Numbered from the stretch's first letter, positions 1-11,165 are shown. The stretch: 64,000 nt of DNA from Psococerastis gibbosa (GCA_963971405.1 OZ020491.1:9046855-9110854); one strand, 5' to 3'. Numbers and translations are program-made. The notes: generated by a model not told the origin, from the sequence alone.

Positions 1-390
1 AACAAGTCCAAAAACGATTCTGACGTTATCTATATTTCAGGCGCCACGGGACCTATCCACACTACAGAGACCATCAGTTATGGGATCAGTTATTAGGATG
101 CCTAGAGTGTCAGATGAACTCCCTCGAGTGTAGAATGGCGATTGCAGACTGTATATTCTTCTACGAGTTGATAAACGGTCATCTAGACTGCCCTTCTATA
201 CTCGATACACTGATAGAGTCCATCTCCCAATCCATCTGAAGAGTCCATCTCAGAGTTAGAACCCGGAGCAGTAGATCAAAAACCTTGTTCAGTGTCAATC
301 CCAACTCGAAGGCACCTCTTCATAGGATAGTTAGTACCATTATGATTAATAATCTTAGCAATCTGGATCCACTTGCACTGAGCCAACCCA
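1..390 (+). pseudogene. Jockey-like non-LTR RT, C-terminal remnant
   Basis: Frame 3 (codons from 30) reads residues closely matching the C-terminal part of the jockey-like protein at 58144-60090: an RRHGxYPHY block near 39-65, ADCIFF then INGHLD near 146-185, and an APLHRIV...NLDPL block near 310-375. The reading is broken by a TGA at 21-23 where the relative has Leu, by a stop after ISQSI near 240, and by at least one frame change. Seen: homology to an element in the same window. Inferred: the 3' end of an old insertion that starts left of the window. Non-functional. Confidence 0.8.
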
Positions 391-401
391 TGTTCAACTC
401 A

Positions 402-637
402 GCCGTTTTAGACACTGTAAACCATCCCGTGGCTGGAGACCGTTATCAATATGGCTGCTAGTGTAGCCTGCACAAGATAAGTACGCAATTTGACGGGGAA
501 AATAGCCTGCACAAGCCAAGTACAGAGTTTTTGACCGGGTCCAGGTATCCGTTCTGCGATGTGTAAGACTTGGATATTTTTTGCGTTGGTACTTATCTCT
601 GATAGTTGGCTTATGGTGAACAGGTGCCTCGTAAGGC
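402..637 (-). repeat. ~235-bp dispersed repeat A, copy 1
   Basis: This is the reverse complement of 28673-28880 at roughly 80% by eye. Both copies read through in one frame with the similar peptides LACAGY, LSCAGYTSSHID and LQPRDG, including an internal near-duplication (LACAGY/LSCAGY). No known domain is recognised. The open frame may be chance or the remnant of an element ORF. Confidence 0.6.
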
Positions 638-639
638 AT

Positions 640-1190
640 ATTATGGCCAGTTAATATATTTCTATGCTGTAAACGGACCTGTACCTTGAATTTATGTTTA
701 TTTATTTTTTATTTTTAAATTTTATATACTGTAGATAAACTACTGTGCTACTGTATTATGAGACTTTACTGCAAGTGCTATCGAATTAGGACTTAAATCT
801 GTTGATTGTACAAATTTATTATTTACGTATTTTAAATTAAATTTTTACACAGCTGCCATCGAATTAAAGCTTCAAATGGTATTGCAACCCAGTGTGTCCT
901 ATTATAACCCTGGGCACGTCCTAATTTAAAATAAATATTTTTGACATAATTATTACAGGACATCCTCTTTCCGGACCAATTAGTCATTCACACGAATTTT
1001 GAGCATTATCATCATCATCTAGATGATATTTTACATGCACTCTGATCTCATCATCCCTGGACCATTCAGAACCAGACACGATTTAAATATTTCCTCAACA
1101 CAATAGGGAAAATATATCACAGTTTAGTTAATTTTTTTATCTTATGAGCATACAACAATTTACAAAATGATTTTAAAATGTAGTGAATAA
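640..1190. other. AT-rich intergenic DNA, nothing recognised
   Basis: Only short A/T runs and a short ATC microsatellite near 1006-1020. No coding frame, RNA gene or clear repeat boundary is visible. Confidence 0.5.
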
Positions 1191-1192
1191 AA

Positions 1193-1712
1193 TAACTTTG
1201 TCAGGTATAGTATTGCTAAAATATAATAAAATAAAATGCTCCGCAGGATCTTTGGAGGTACAGTCATCAACGGAGTCTGGTGAATCCGATGCAACGCCGA
1301 AATCCATCGGCTCTACAATGCCCTCGGCGTCATTGACGATCTTAGAGCAAAAAGGCTACAATGGATAGGACATGTGCACCGGATGCCGGACCACAGACCC
1401 CCAAAAGCCGTGTGGGAAGCAATCCCCCACGGAAGAAGACCAAGAGGAAGACCTAGGCGAAGATGGGCGGACCAGTTCCAGGAGGACCTCCTTCGAGTTG
1501 GCGTCGAGGCAGCAGATTGGACAGCGGCTGCTGAGAATCGACAAAGATGGAGGGAAGTTGTCAGAGCGGCTTAAAGTCCCCCTGGGCTGATCGCGCCAAA
1601 TTAAGTAAGTAAGTAGTATTGCTAAAATATATTAAAAGCTTTTAATATATTAAAAGCTTTTAATATATTAAAAGCTTTTAATATATTTTAGTAATACTTG
1701 ACAAAGTTGACG
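1193..1712. repeat. Palindromic AT-rich element split by a non-LTR insertion
   Basis: The left arm (1193-1225, containing ACTTTGTCAGGTATAGTATT) is the inverse of the right arm (about 1680-1712, AGTAATACTTGACAAAGT). Between them, after the inserted retroelement, about three tandem 18-bp units (TTAATATATTAAAAGCTT) occupy 1630-1685, each itself palindromic. With the insertion removed this is a short foldback element of roughly 120 bp. Confidence 0.7.
1226..1613 (+). mobile_element. 5'-truncated non-LTR retrotransposon with 18-bp target duplication
   Basis: An 18-bp perfect direct repeat, TAGTATTGCTAAAATATA, flanks the insert at 1208-1225 and 1614-1631. The insert ends in a TAAG microsatellite tail (1601-1613), as in retroelements that end in simple repeats. 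Codons 1239-1574 read an RT C-terminal tail: RRIFGG, RLYNALG, a WIGHVHRMP block, a GRPRRRW block and WREVV, then TAA. One internal TGA at 1281-1283 interrupts GVW-IRCNAE. Seen: target duplication, tail and RT tail. Inferred: target-primed reverse transcription of a 5'-truncated copy. Confidence 0.88.
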
Positions 1713-2811
1713 AAGTATTACAAAGTGAATGAGGGAAATATTACTGAAGAAACATGTCTAGGCTATATTCTCGTTTTTTATCCAAAAGTCGACAGTACGA
1801 AAACGTTCTTCACAGACCGTATCAATTTTTTAACAATTATAAGACAGATTACGGAACAAATTTTTTCCCATAATTAGGGCACCCTCAAGCCTAAAGGCGC
1901 GTGGGGAAACACCCAATGCCCTCCTAATTTACCCTACGTATATAACTAATTCAACTATTTACGTGTTCAAGGCGCAGGAAACCACACCCAATCCAGTCTT
2001 ACACAGTCAAACGCAGTTTTTAAATCCATGAAGAAAAGGTTATACACAGGGTTAAACACGAGCCCTCGACCAATCTCATAAAACTTAACTGGTTGTTAAG
2101 GGAAACATAAACCTGATGGCTGGTCATACTTTCAACAGACAGCGAGACCTCCTCAACTGATCTTGATGCTTGTAACCGTGTCATGGTACAAGTGACTTAT
2201 TTGCCGGGTTTTCCATTCTCATTGTCATTCCCCTTATGATAGTCATCGATGGGTCGTAAATTTATTTAACAATGACACATACTCATATCATGTAACAGAA
2301 AATGCAAAAGTGTAAGATGGGGATAGAACAACGATAATGAAATAGAATAGATGGCGCCTAACCATAAGCTAAATTTTTCCGAAAGCGGTGAAACATCGGG
2401 AGAAATGGCAAAGGAAAAGTTTCCACAATGTAGGGTTTCAACATTTAAAAAAAAAAAATGGCTGGCAAATTAAAAAACAAATGTGAACTACTTCAACAGG
2501 CAGAGCACCGGCGCAGTAAGCGCACAATTTAAATAGCTTTATTTTGACTGTATTAGGCCTATGGCGGAGAACCACCCAAAAATTGGCGCAATTTTCGCAG
2601 AAATCCCATTTTACAAGAAGAACGACTTGCCCTAACATTACGGTATCTAGCTACAGGTGCATCATTCAGACATTTGTCATTTTCATTTCGAATTTCCACC
2701 GTAAGTGACATTGTGAAAGAAACAGTTGACATAGAAGTTTTGTAACCTTTACATATGCCAGTGCACTTACAAGCCATGTAAACAATCTAGGTAGCAATTA
2801 TATTTGCTTCC
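1713..2811. other. Intergenic DNA, nothing recognised
   Basis: Short ORFs on both strands have no recognisable domain. There is no clear inverted repeat, tRNA fold or retroelement frame. Confidence 0.45.
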
Positions 2812-3095
2812 ATCTAGGCACCCTGCGCCCATCCAGGTAACCTGCCAGGCTCCCCTGTGAACGGGTACGCTGCCTACTGAGGCAACATTGTTACATAGCG
2901 GTAAGCGAGTAAGCTACCATCCCGGCTCCACTCTGTAAGAACCCTAACACGGGAAACTACCGCGGGATCGATGACTGAGCTGCGAATGCCCATCCAGCTA
3001 GTCTGGGATAGTGGATAAATCCATGGGAGATATTGATGGGGGTCACAAAAAATCCGAGAAACGTTGGCCCACTCCGGCTCAGTTAGTTAGTCTTT
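2812..3095. other. GC-richer segment of unknown nature
   Basis: About 280 bp clearly richer in G+C than its flanks, with sharp-looking edges and a short GTTAGTTAGT run at its right end (about 3083-3093). It resembles the non-coding part of a retroelement or SINE, but no A/B boxes or RT frame could be read. No second copy was found here. Confidence 0.3.
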
Positions 3096-3204
3096 TATAT
3101 CAGCGGCCTTAATTCGAGATACAAAGTTAACTTATTCCCAGGGTTAAAAAGGTAAACACATCATTATTATAGTAAAACTACGCTGAATTGATCCATACTT
3201 TATA

Positions 3205-3268
3205 GTCTTATTGTTCGCCATTTGTATTGCAATAAAGTCGTTATTCATTCATTCATTCATTCATTCAT
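3205..3268 (+). repeat. Probable non-LTR 3' terminus with ATTC tail
   Basis: AATAAAG (3230-3236) is followed by six or so ATTC units (3241-3267). The jockey-like element at 58182-60342 has the same microsatellite just after its stop codon (60096-60119). No coding remnant is readable upstream. Confidence 0.4.
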
Positions 3269-3507
3269 ACGTCACATTCGGAGGCATACCGTGCAAGTGT
3301 CACCACATAGAAAAAATTAGATTGCTCGTAACTTCGTGGTATTTCTTTTCAACGCATGCTTCTGCTTTCTGTTGCTATTTCACCTTGAATATGCGGACGT
3401 GTACCCTGGTGTATTTTGCATTTTTGTAAATGTGATCGTTTTGGTTTGTCTTGACAACTGTGATTCACATTATATATATTTAAAAATAAATAAATAAAAA
3501 TAAACAT

Positions 3508-3845
3508 AAAAAACAAAACTTTTAGTTTTAGAAGAACTTTTTAAACTACAATATAACCCGAATTAGTAAAACCCAAATCAAATAATCGTTAAAAAAATTA
3601 ACTTTGTCTACGAAACTCACTTGTGTTAGTATAAAACCCTGAGCGCTTTCGGCAAGAACTGCCATCCACAGAGGGAAACCCACTAGCACAGTTACACCTT
3701 ATCTGCGATTTGAGACTTGCTCAACTCGAGGAGAAGATGCAAATGTTGTTTTATAGACAAAGTTAATTTTTCAATGATTATTTGAATTTTACCAATTCGG
3801 GTTATAGTTATAACAAGTTTTTCTAAAACTAACTAAAATTTCTAA
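3508..3845. repeat. Inverted-repeat element (~340 bp)
   Basis: Arms of about 110 bp. The left arm (3508-3625) contains ATAACCCGAATTAGTAAAAC, and its diverged inverse is in the right arm (3745-3845). The centre is about 120 bp and includes GAGCGCTTTCGGCAAGAACT. A single-armed copy of the same sequence is at 21238-21395. Confidence 0.65.
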
Positions 3846-3859
3846 GTGTTTTTTTGTTG

Positions 3860-5280
3860 TTTATTTAAGTATTACCACCGCCATCTTATGATATTTTGAG
3901 GCGGAAATTAATTTCTACAAATTAAATGGGTACAATCATTTTAGTTCTTGTAATGAGTCGTATCGTAGCGGGGGTGTCATAATTTACGTAAACGAAAGTC
4001 TTAAAGACAACATTTAAAACAGGTGATATGTAATGCTGTGTTTTATTTATTTCTATTTCATTTTTTTTGAGTGATACTGTACTGTGATTCTCTTTCAGCT
4101 ATGTAGCTGTTGTGGCTACTGCTGATCTGGGTAATGTAATTTTTTTTTTCAATACACATATATTATTATTATAATATATGTATCGGATATATCATATTTT
4201 GCCAGATGACTGTTGTTGGAATTTTTCTATTGTGAGTGACGTACTGTATGTAAGTTCAGCGTAGTTTTAATATAGAATGCATACTGTCACTCTAAATTGC
4301 TTGGCTCGCATTTTTAAGAATAACTAGGTAGGTACCTCGTGCTCCGTTGAAAACAGGTTGAAAACCCAAATAGCAGCGACCCTTCTTTCTCTTCGGTATT
4401 CTTTATTTTAATATTGAAATTTGTGTAAAGAAGCATAAGGCAAATACGAGCAATCTTATGTTGTTTGCCAAGAGTCAGCGTTCAGCGATAAGAAGCAAAC
4501 AGTGAATAAAACTAAATTGGAAGTCCATAGTAACACAGAATACATCAAGATATGAAAACTGGATAAACCCGGCATGTCAAAAAGCGGGAGAACAAAGACA
4601 AGGCAATAATATATAAAACCTATAAAGTTCAATGTCTTTCCAGATACCTACATTAAATCAACAAGGTATGCAGGATCACGCAGAGCTGGTAGAAGCTGGC
4701 AGGCATTTAAGGGTAAGCCTACTACACCAAGACGGATATATCGACATGGAATGCCTGAATTTCTTGCATAAATGATATTGTTTAAAGTGCAACTGCGCAT
4801 GCTCAATTGAACCGGCCATATATTTGAACCATACGCATGCCATTTTGCTAAATGTCGTTTTACTTACTTAACAGGCTAAATTATGTGGGCAATAGGTGCA
4901 CAATATTGCCAGCCTAAAGTCAGAAAGGCGTAACCAATATTTTCTGCAAAATTGAGTTATGATCAGATTTAGTGACCTTGTCGTAAGTTCTACCTTTGCA
5001 TGTGCCGAAAAACAATCATACGTGAAAAATAATGCGGAAATTTTCGATTAGGAGGCCGTATCGTATCGGACTGTATGTTATGAGCAAAAGCATATTTAAA
5101 CGCAATTATGTCGAAAATATGATTTTAGTGGTACGGGGCCCTTCTGACTTTAGGGTGACGATATCTAGGCAATGTTTTTCGGTGACGTAAACACGTTCAA
5201 TATGACCATTGTCCGCCATATTTACTAACTTGTGCATTTGCACACAAACTGTTACGGTTTTTGCTTCCTTATTTACTGTA
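3860..5280. other. AT-rich intergenic DNA, nothing recognised
   Basis: No long frame, repeat boundary or RNA gene is evident. A local inverted stretch near 4155-4185 (TATATTATTATTATAATATA) is simple sequence. Confidence 0.4.
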
Positions 5281-5284
5281 TATG

Positions 5285-5670
5285 TAGTACTTAGCTTTGT
5301 GATGGCCGAAATTTTCGATTCCGAGATTTCAACGGGTTTACACGTTTCGAGGTCCCAGCAACCCAAAAAAGTTTTTTTTTTATGAAATGTCTCTATGTCT
5401 GTACGTCGGTTTGAGGGCAACTGGATTTGGATGAAATTTTGCATGTAGTTTTAAAAAAATCATGTCTCGGGATTACTATTTTGGGCAAACTCAATTTTGG
5501 GGGGTTTTACCCTCCAGAAAAACTATAAAAAGGGTAAATTTTTTCTCAAAAACGGCTGCAACTATTTCTTAGTCGATAGTCGCTTGCCCCTTGATAGTTT
5601 CGTTCTAATTCTATACTAATTGATAAACAGGAAGCACGTTCGAGCAGACTCGGACCGGTTGTTTTAGAAA
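5285..5670 (+). repeat. 0.85-kb dispersed repeat B, partial copy
   Basis: Begins at AGCTTTGTGATGG and keeps the family order: a gene-like block ending in a TGTCTGTACG stretch, then GCATGTAG, a CTTGCCCCTTGATAGTTT block, and the far end CGAGCAGACTCGGACCGGTT. The interior is deleted relative to 6047-6890. Confidence 0.75.
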
Positions 5671-5689
5671 GCGTTGCATAGTAAAGTTA

Positions 5690-6046
5690 TACGCCAGTTT
5701 ACGGGGCCTTTATATAAAAAAATGCCCCTTGAACAGTGCTACCATGGATCTTCTCCAGCCATAGGTTTACAGGAAATCACCAGCTTACAGCATGGCTAAA
5801 ATATAATTAATTCAAAATTTATGTATATACATTTATATTTACTTCTAAGTCCTAAAATAATCCCACGTCCCACAGCGACTACAAAAATAATAACAATTAT
5901 TTACCGTCTACTACTGTACACGCAGACGAATGTTTTACAATTAATTAATTATTATTAATTAACCCGACTTATTTAACCTGACTTACAAGCGACATACTGA
6001 CTCAACTCACTCTATTAAAAAGGTTGAGTATTTCCAATTAATTATT
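5690..6046. other. AT-rich gap between repeat B copies
   Basis: No coding frame or known element is seen. A short ATTAATTAATTATTATTAAT stretch at 5940-5960 is simple sequence. Confidence 0.4.
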
Positions 6047-6890
6047 GCTTTCCAATTTATACGTAGTATAAGGAAAGCTTTGTGATGGTCGAAATTTTTG
6101 ATTCCGAGATTTCAACGGATTTACACGTTTTGAGGTTCCAGGAACCCAAAAAATTGGTTTTTACGAAATGTCTGTCTGTAGCTCTGTCTGTCTGTCTGTT
6201 CATTGATTTCCGGGCAAACTACTCGGTCGATTTTGATGAAATTTAGCATGTAGGTTCACAAAAATCATGCCTCGAGAACATTTATTTTTATTTTGGGCTA
6301 ACTCAATTTAATTTGGGGGGGGGTGGCTTTTATACTCAAAAACTCCAAAAAAACGTCTAAAAAAATTATTTCTCAAAAACGGTTCCAACGATTTCTTTTA
6401 AATTCACATATGTTGTAGTCGTTACTATTGTTTACAAAATGCGGGGGGTCGCTTGCCCCTTGATAGTTTGCTTCTGGGGGTAAAAAAATAGAAATAACTA
6501 ATTTTTAATGAAAAATTACTAAAAAAAATAATTTTTCTGCGAAACCTTTCTATCGATGATTTCTACCTTCAGGCATGTTTTAGGTGTTAAATTTAGTAAC
6601 GAAACCAGACGGGTTGCGTTCCCAAAGAACTATTTGGTTTTGTGCAAAAAAAAAAAAATTGCAAAAAATGAAAGCAAATTCACGCTCAAATGCAATGCGT
6701 GCCCTGCCATTATTGCTGTGTGGTAATGTGTTGGTCTGACCTATCTAGAATTTACCTCCCCCCCCCCCCCCGAGATATCCGAAATTTAACCATAGGTAAA
6801 TTATTTACCATGAAATTAATCATTTTCTGTCTCTACTAATTGATAAATTGGAAAGCATGTTCGAGTAATCTCGGACCGGTTCTTTTTTAT
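6047..6890 (+). repeat. 0.85-kb dispersed repeat B, near-full copy
   Basis: Reference-like copy. It starts TGCTTTCCAATTTATACGTA and runs through AGGAAAGCTTTGTGATGG, TTCAACGGATTTACACGTTT, a TGTCTGTCTG microsatellite (6170-6202), ACTCGGTCGATTTTGATGAA, a short G run, CGCTTGCCCCTTGATAGTTT, a C14 tract (6758-6771) and the end block TCGGACCGGTT. Subterminal inverted 15-mers TGCTTTCCAATTTAT / ATAAATTGGAAAGCA mark the family. No ORF is conserved across copies, so it looks non-autonomous. Confidence 0.85.
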
Positions 6891-6894
6891 TTTA

Positions 6895-7195
6895 ATTTTG
6901 CTATAGTGTAAGTTTTAGGAAATACAGTAAAGACATTTGCATTTCATTTCCGATAACAACGTCACAGGCATTAGGAGCGGCTCAACAGTTTTCTCTTTAT
7001 TTTCATTTTTTAGTCTACTGCACATCCTTGAGGAATCCAGTTCTTTCTAATGGTAATCGTAAACCATGACAGGATTAGGCCATAACTGCCAGTTAAAAAG
7101 CAGGTCTCATCCTTCGTGAAGTGTAAAAAAAAAAACACGTGCGATTTGATGAAAAGCATCCCAAGACGAAGCAGTAGAATGATAGGCGTGGACGT
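6895..7195. other. Short gap, nothing recognised
   Basis: AT-rich. A 101-codon minus-strand frame crosses it, but it runs through repeat sequence on its upstream side and has no domain. Confidence 0.35.
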
Positions 7196-7199
7196 TTTT

Positions 7200-7345
7200 A
7201 AATCAGTTGTTGCTGAGCAAGCGTGATACAATCTTCGAAGTCTACGCAGTTCCACTGAAGATGTCGACCGCAGATGTTGACGAAACGTTAGGAAGTATGC
7301 TTTCAGAACGGCCACGGGTAATTACCCCGGATCCTACTGCTTCGT
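7200..7345 (+). repeat. Penelope-type terminal-repeat fragment with hammerhead-like core
   Basis: About 80% identical to 11761-11905. It contains CTGAAGA (7255-7261), then GTCGAC / GTTGAC (7263-7268, 7276-7281) able to pair around a 7-nt loop, then GAAA (7282-7285). This resembles the CUGANGA...GAAA core of hammerhead ribozymes known from Penelope-like elements. The nucleotide expected at the cleavage position appears to be G, and an extra U lies before stem II, so activity is doubtful. Confidence 0.45.
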
Positions 7346-7890
7346 CACGTAACTCCGACCGTAAAAGCCTTTGTAATTACATAGCACTCCAAGAATATAT
7401 TATTTCTCTAAAACTACCGAAAACGGAAATACATTTGTTGCTGAAAACTACCCGGAAACTCACGGAGCTCACCGATAATTTAAGGGTACCTTAAAAATAC
7501 ACAAATTCATATCGAAAACTAATTTATGATCCAGCCGCGGGGGAAGTTATGAAAAAATATTATGACAGCAGTAGAAGCATTGAAGATGTCCAATAGAGAG
7601 TTGAAAACAATAACAATAGAGTAGAAAAGCGGAGACTGGGCTATTTGAACCTATTTTTAGCACCCGCGACTCCAAGTTTATATTTCTACGCGTATATCTG
7701 TTTGGTCGACCCCTGGCTATTTCTCAGCTTTTTTTCTGCCAGGAATGTCATGTTATGGATCAGAGAGTCCACTTTATTTCACTGTGCAATTTGACAAGAT
7801 TAAGCTATCGCATGGTACAGTGGTAAAACAACTACAAGATTCTAACTGACCCATTTATATTGAGAGGAAGCTTGCCGCTGACTTTGTCCA
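7345..7890. other. Intergenic DNA, nothing recognised
   Basis: No domain, RNA gene or repeat boundary is recognised. Confidence 0.35.
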
Positions 7891-7894
7891 CCCC

Positions 7895-8180
7895 TAGATC
7901 ACCCTAAAATAGGTTGGTTTACTTTGAGTTAATACTTCGGTTATAAAGAAATTGGTCCATTCAATTGGTAGAGGCATTATAAGGAGTTTTTCATTTTTGT
8001 TGTTATAAATTTCCGCGAATTCAATACTTCGGTAAATTTCTGTCACCCATCAGTTTCACGAAAAAACCCAGCACCAAAACTAAACATTCCTGCTATGAAT
8101 GAAATAGTCCTCTGTTAATTGAACAGATAAAAAACTTAAGTATTAAATTGAATTAAAACCATAAACCAACCTATGGTAAT
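7895..8180. repeat. Inverted-repeat MITE C, copy 1
   Basis: The left end has ATAGGTTGGTTTA (7908-) and the right end has the inverse TAAACCAACCTAT (8163-8175). Related sequence, in rearranged order, lies at 16960-17165, sharing the AAAATAGGTTGGTTTA and GAGTTTCACG blocks. A single end-like hit lies at 13848. Confidence 0.5.
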
Positions 8181-8465
8181 AAATAGAGCGTCTTGCCTTT
8201 AAAAAATTACCACCTGGAAGGCTAACTGATATTTAATAACCAGGGAAATCCTATGAAAAAACCTGCAATATCGATCTTCCCGAAAAGCGGCTTATGCGAC
8301 AAGAAACATCAACCTTCCACTGCTGTGGCAACCCAGGTCTTACCCAATAGCGCTTCAAGCGACACTTCGGAACCTTCCGAACTTTCACCTCTTCTATGTA
8401 GCCCAACTTTCTCAGTTACGTAAACGACCCCTATAGCACCCCCTTACAATGCTCTGCTCGATGCT

Positions 8466-8484
8466 GGGGGGGGGGGGGGGGGGG
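8466..8484 (+). repeat. G19 homopolymer tract
   Basis: Nineteen consecutive G. A second run of about nine G lies at 8539-8547. No flanking inverted repeat was found, so this tract cannot be assigned to the poly-G MITE family. Confidence 0.9.
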
Positions 8485-8621
8485 CAAGATGGACCTGGAG
8501 GACAACACTCGAAAGTATAGAACAACGGGGCGAAAAGGGGGGGGGGAAACTACAGCTGAGTTCAAGGCCAAGGGCGATTCGAGACCCTCACAACTGCGCA
8601 AGCTGAACTTTGAGGGAAGAA

Positions 8622-8686
8622 GACTCCCACGATCGCTCGAAAAGCCTTGATAAAGAATACCGGCTTTGCAAGCGATCGTGGGAGCC
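8622..8686. repeat. 25-bp-arm hairpin
   Basis: GACTCCCACGATCGCT (8622-8637) is the inverse of AGCGATCGTGGGAGCC (8671-8686), extending inwards to AAAGCC/GGCTTT. The loop is about 15 nt. It is an isolated stem-loop with G+C content well above its surroundings; no copy elsewhere was noted. Confidence 0.7.
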
Positions 8687-8751
8687 AGTCTAAGTGTAAG
8701 CGATGCTTAAAAAAAATGTAAACATTACCCAAGTTTGTCATTACAGTGAAA

Positions 8752-9472
8752 GAAGAACCGGTCCGAGTTCACTCGAACATGGTTTCCAATTTATCAATTA
8801 ATAGATAGAGATAATGAGTTATTTCATAGTATATAATTTTTCTAAAACAATGTATTGGAGCGTTAATTTTCTATCATTTCTATAAAAAATAATTTTTTAC
8901 ACAATACCAAATACTTTTTTGGGTAAGCAACCTGTTCGGTTTTGTTACTCTATTTAACAACTAAAACATACCTGAAGGTAGAAGTCATCGATAGATAAGT
9001 TCCGCAGAAAAATTATTTTTTAAATTATTTTTCACGAAAATTGAGTTATTTTTATTTTTTTTACCCCAGAAGCAAACTACCAAGGGGCAAGCGACCCCCC
9101 GCACTTTATTAACATTAATAACGGCTACAATATATGTTAATTTAAAAGAAATCGTTGGAGCCGTTTTTGAAAAATATTTTTTTAGACGTTTTTATGAGTT
9201 TTTTAAAATAAAACCCCCCAAAATTGAGTTAACCCAAAATAAAATAAAAATTGTCCCGAGGTATGATTTTTGTGAACCTACATGCCAAATTTCATCAAAA
9301 TCGACCGAGTAGTTTGCCCGGAAATCGATGAAAAGACAGAGCGACAGACAGATATTTCGTAAAAACCACTTTTTTTTTTGTTCCTGGGACCTCAAAACGT
9401 GTAAATCCGTTGAAATCTCGGAATCGAAAATCGCAAAGCTTTCCTTATACTACGTATAAATTGGAAAGCAAA
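8752..9472 (-). repeat. 0.85-kb dispersed repeat B copy (reverse)
   Basis: Starts GAACCGGTCCGAGTTCACTC and ends TACGTATAAATTGGAAAGCA. It lacks the segment with the G tract and the GACGTCACT block found in the copies at 23549 and 25018. Confidence 0.85.
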
Positions 9473-9644
9473 AACCTAATTCAAAAGTTACTACTAGGCT
9501 ATGTGGTGTTTAATGAAGGGAAGACTACACACCTGTTTCAATAAAGTACACGTTGTGATGTATTACAGGTATCATCTTACCAAAAGCCTAATTTTGGACT
9601 GGCACAGCTGGGATTTCTTTTTTTATTTTATTTTATCGACTTCG

Positions 9645-9790
9645 ATGCCCAGGTGGTAACGTGCTTGCACTTGTGCGAGTCTATACACGCCATGCGATCG
9701 GAGACGTGTCGTAACTCAACACGGGTACTAACCTACAGAAGCGACTGAAGAGGTCAATCGGATACATTCATTAAATTGTTTGTATGCAAT
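9645..9790 (+). repeat. Second SINE-like family, copy 1 (inner part)
   Basis: Inverse of 47403-47556, with a partial copy at 56218-56330. In the fuller 47.4-kb copy a Pol III A-box-like TGGCCAGGTGG is followed about 48 nt later by a weak B-box-like GTTTCGTAACTC. It ends near ATTCATTAAATTGTTTGTATG. tRNA-derived origin is inferred from the box spacing only. Confidence 0.5.
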
Positions 9791-9833
9791 TAACTTAACT
9801 TAACCTTTTTAAAAAATAAAAATAAAAATTTAT

Positions 9834-9906
9834 AGTCTCGAACCTCAGACCTTCCGTTTCATAATCTAGTTCTCTACCAACTGGTCTATTCCTGGCCGCT
9901 CTCCGT
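9834..9906 (-). ncRNA. tRNA-like sequence (SINE head or tRNA pseudogene)
   Basis: Read on the minus strand it has an A-box match TAGACCAGTTGG, a D-loop-like GGTAGAGAAC and a B-box-like GGTTCGAGACT about 40 nt later. The acceptor and anticodon stems do not close convincingly, so a functional tRNA is unlikely. It borders the SINE-like repeat at 9645-9790 and may be its tRNA-derived head. Confidence 0.45.
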
Positions 9907-10098
9907 AAGCAGGGAGTGCAATAACCATGTACTAGGATCATTTAGAGATGCGAATCTCCTTATAGCCTCCGAGTCTGAGAGTATTCCGTTATGAAATGGC
10001 CATTTAATGGTTGTTCTCGACTAAAAAATAATTGCTTCCATATTATGAGTAATAATTGTCTTTATTAGTCGTTTAGGAATAATTGTGAGTTTTGATTA

Positions 10099-10280
10099 TG
10101 GCGTGTATTACACTGGTCAATATTCCGTTACTTGTGATTTAAAAAAAAAATTGAGATTTTTGTTTTAAGGAGACTATTATGTAGATACTTAACTTATCTA
10201 TATTATTCTCCTTAAAACAAAAATCACAACTTTTTTTAATCACAAATGACGGAGTATTGACCAGTGAAATGCACGCCTAT
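10099..10280. repeat. 182-bp palindromic MITE
   Basis: The left arm (10099-10175: GCGTGTATTACACTGGTCAA, then ATTTTTGTTTTAAGGAGA) is inverse to the right arm (10207-10280). Only about 30 nt separate the arms, so it folds into one long hairpin. No gene is inside. Confidence 0.8.
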
Positions 10281-10718
10281 TAACGAGGTCAATAATGATC
10301 GGATGATCAAGTGAGTTCCGTGATTTTCAGCTCTTATGGTATAAGACCACAAATTTAGCGGTATAACAATGCAATTCTATACTTATTTTTAAGTTTGTGA
10401 AAACAAATTATTTAGCAATCAAATTGTTAAATTTAATTGTTTCATATATACTTTGTTGTCAACTTTTGTTACGAACAGTGATGCGAATTTTTGTTTCCCG
10501 GTTGAAGGGAGTTTGCAAATATTCTTGGAGGGACTTCAGATTTCTGAATTGTTGTTTGGTGTCAACACCTAACCTAATAAATTCTTATTTTCGTGGTTTA
10601 GAAGTACAATTGCCCTTAATATTATCGCTATACTTAATATTAAATAATAAAAATTTTGAGAATAAGGGCTAAATTTTATAATTATTAAACATAGGATAAA
10701 ACCGGCACTTACATCAAG

Positions 10719-10918
10719 ACATGTAGCGTAGTGGTACGGACTCTGACTTTCACCCGAAAGTCCCACACTGGCTACATTTTCTGGCCTTGCTTCGGAGGGC
10801 ATGTAAAGCAGGCGGTCCCGGACCTTCCTAGTTGAGTGTAAGAGAGGGCTTTATAGCCCTAACTCCGCTAGGTTGGCTTAGTAATAGAAACAATAAAAAG
10901 CCCTTATTTATTTACAAA
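10719..10918 (+). mobile_element. tRNA-derived SINE 1 (B-box deleted copy)
   Basis: Family order: A-box region TAGCGTAGTGGTACGG (10728-10743), TTTCACCCGAAA, CCCACACTGGCTACATTTTC, the body CGGAGGGCATGTAAAGCAGG, GTAAGAGAGGGCTTTATAGC, the 3' block GGTTGGCTTAGTAATAGAAA, and a TTTA-type tail. Compared with 16465-16672, about 15 nt including GGTTGTTGGTTCGAG are missing, which removes the internal Pol III B box. Confidence 0.85.
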
Positions 10919-10939
10919 CACCGCAGCCGGCCGCCATAC

Positions 10940-11165
10940 CAAGTTGAGTCCAGCGGACCAGAGCAGGTTCAAAGCTGCAGATAAATTGGCCGTGTGCACA
11001 GTGCCGGTAGGGAAACATGGTAGGACTTGTCCTGGTCACCTCCGAACTAATCGTGTGACTTCACTGTGTTTCCCAAGTGGTTCGGAATCCACTATAATCA
11101 GGAGGTCCACTGGAGTCCTATGGACCCACACAGTGGCCTGGGACTGTGTCAAACCATACTACTAC
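10940..11165 (+). repeat. Fragment of the foldback family
   Basis: Shares GTCCTGGTCACCTCCGAACT, a CGTGTGACTT block and AAGTGGTTCGGAATCCAC with the 720-bp foldback at 29796-30515. It abuts the SINE that ends at 10918; a foldback fragment also adjoins a SINE at 57.7-58.0 kb. Confidence 0.6.
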
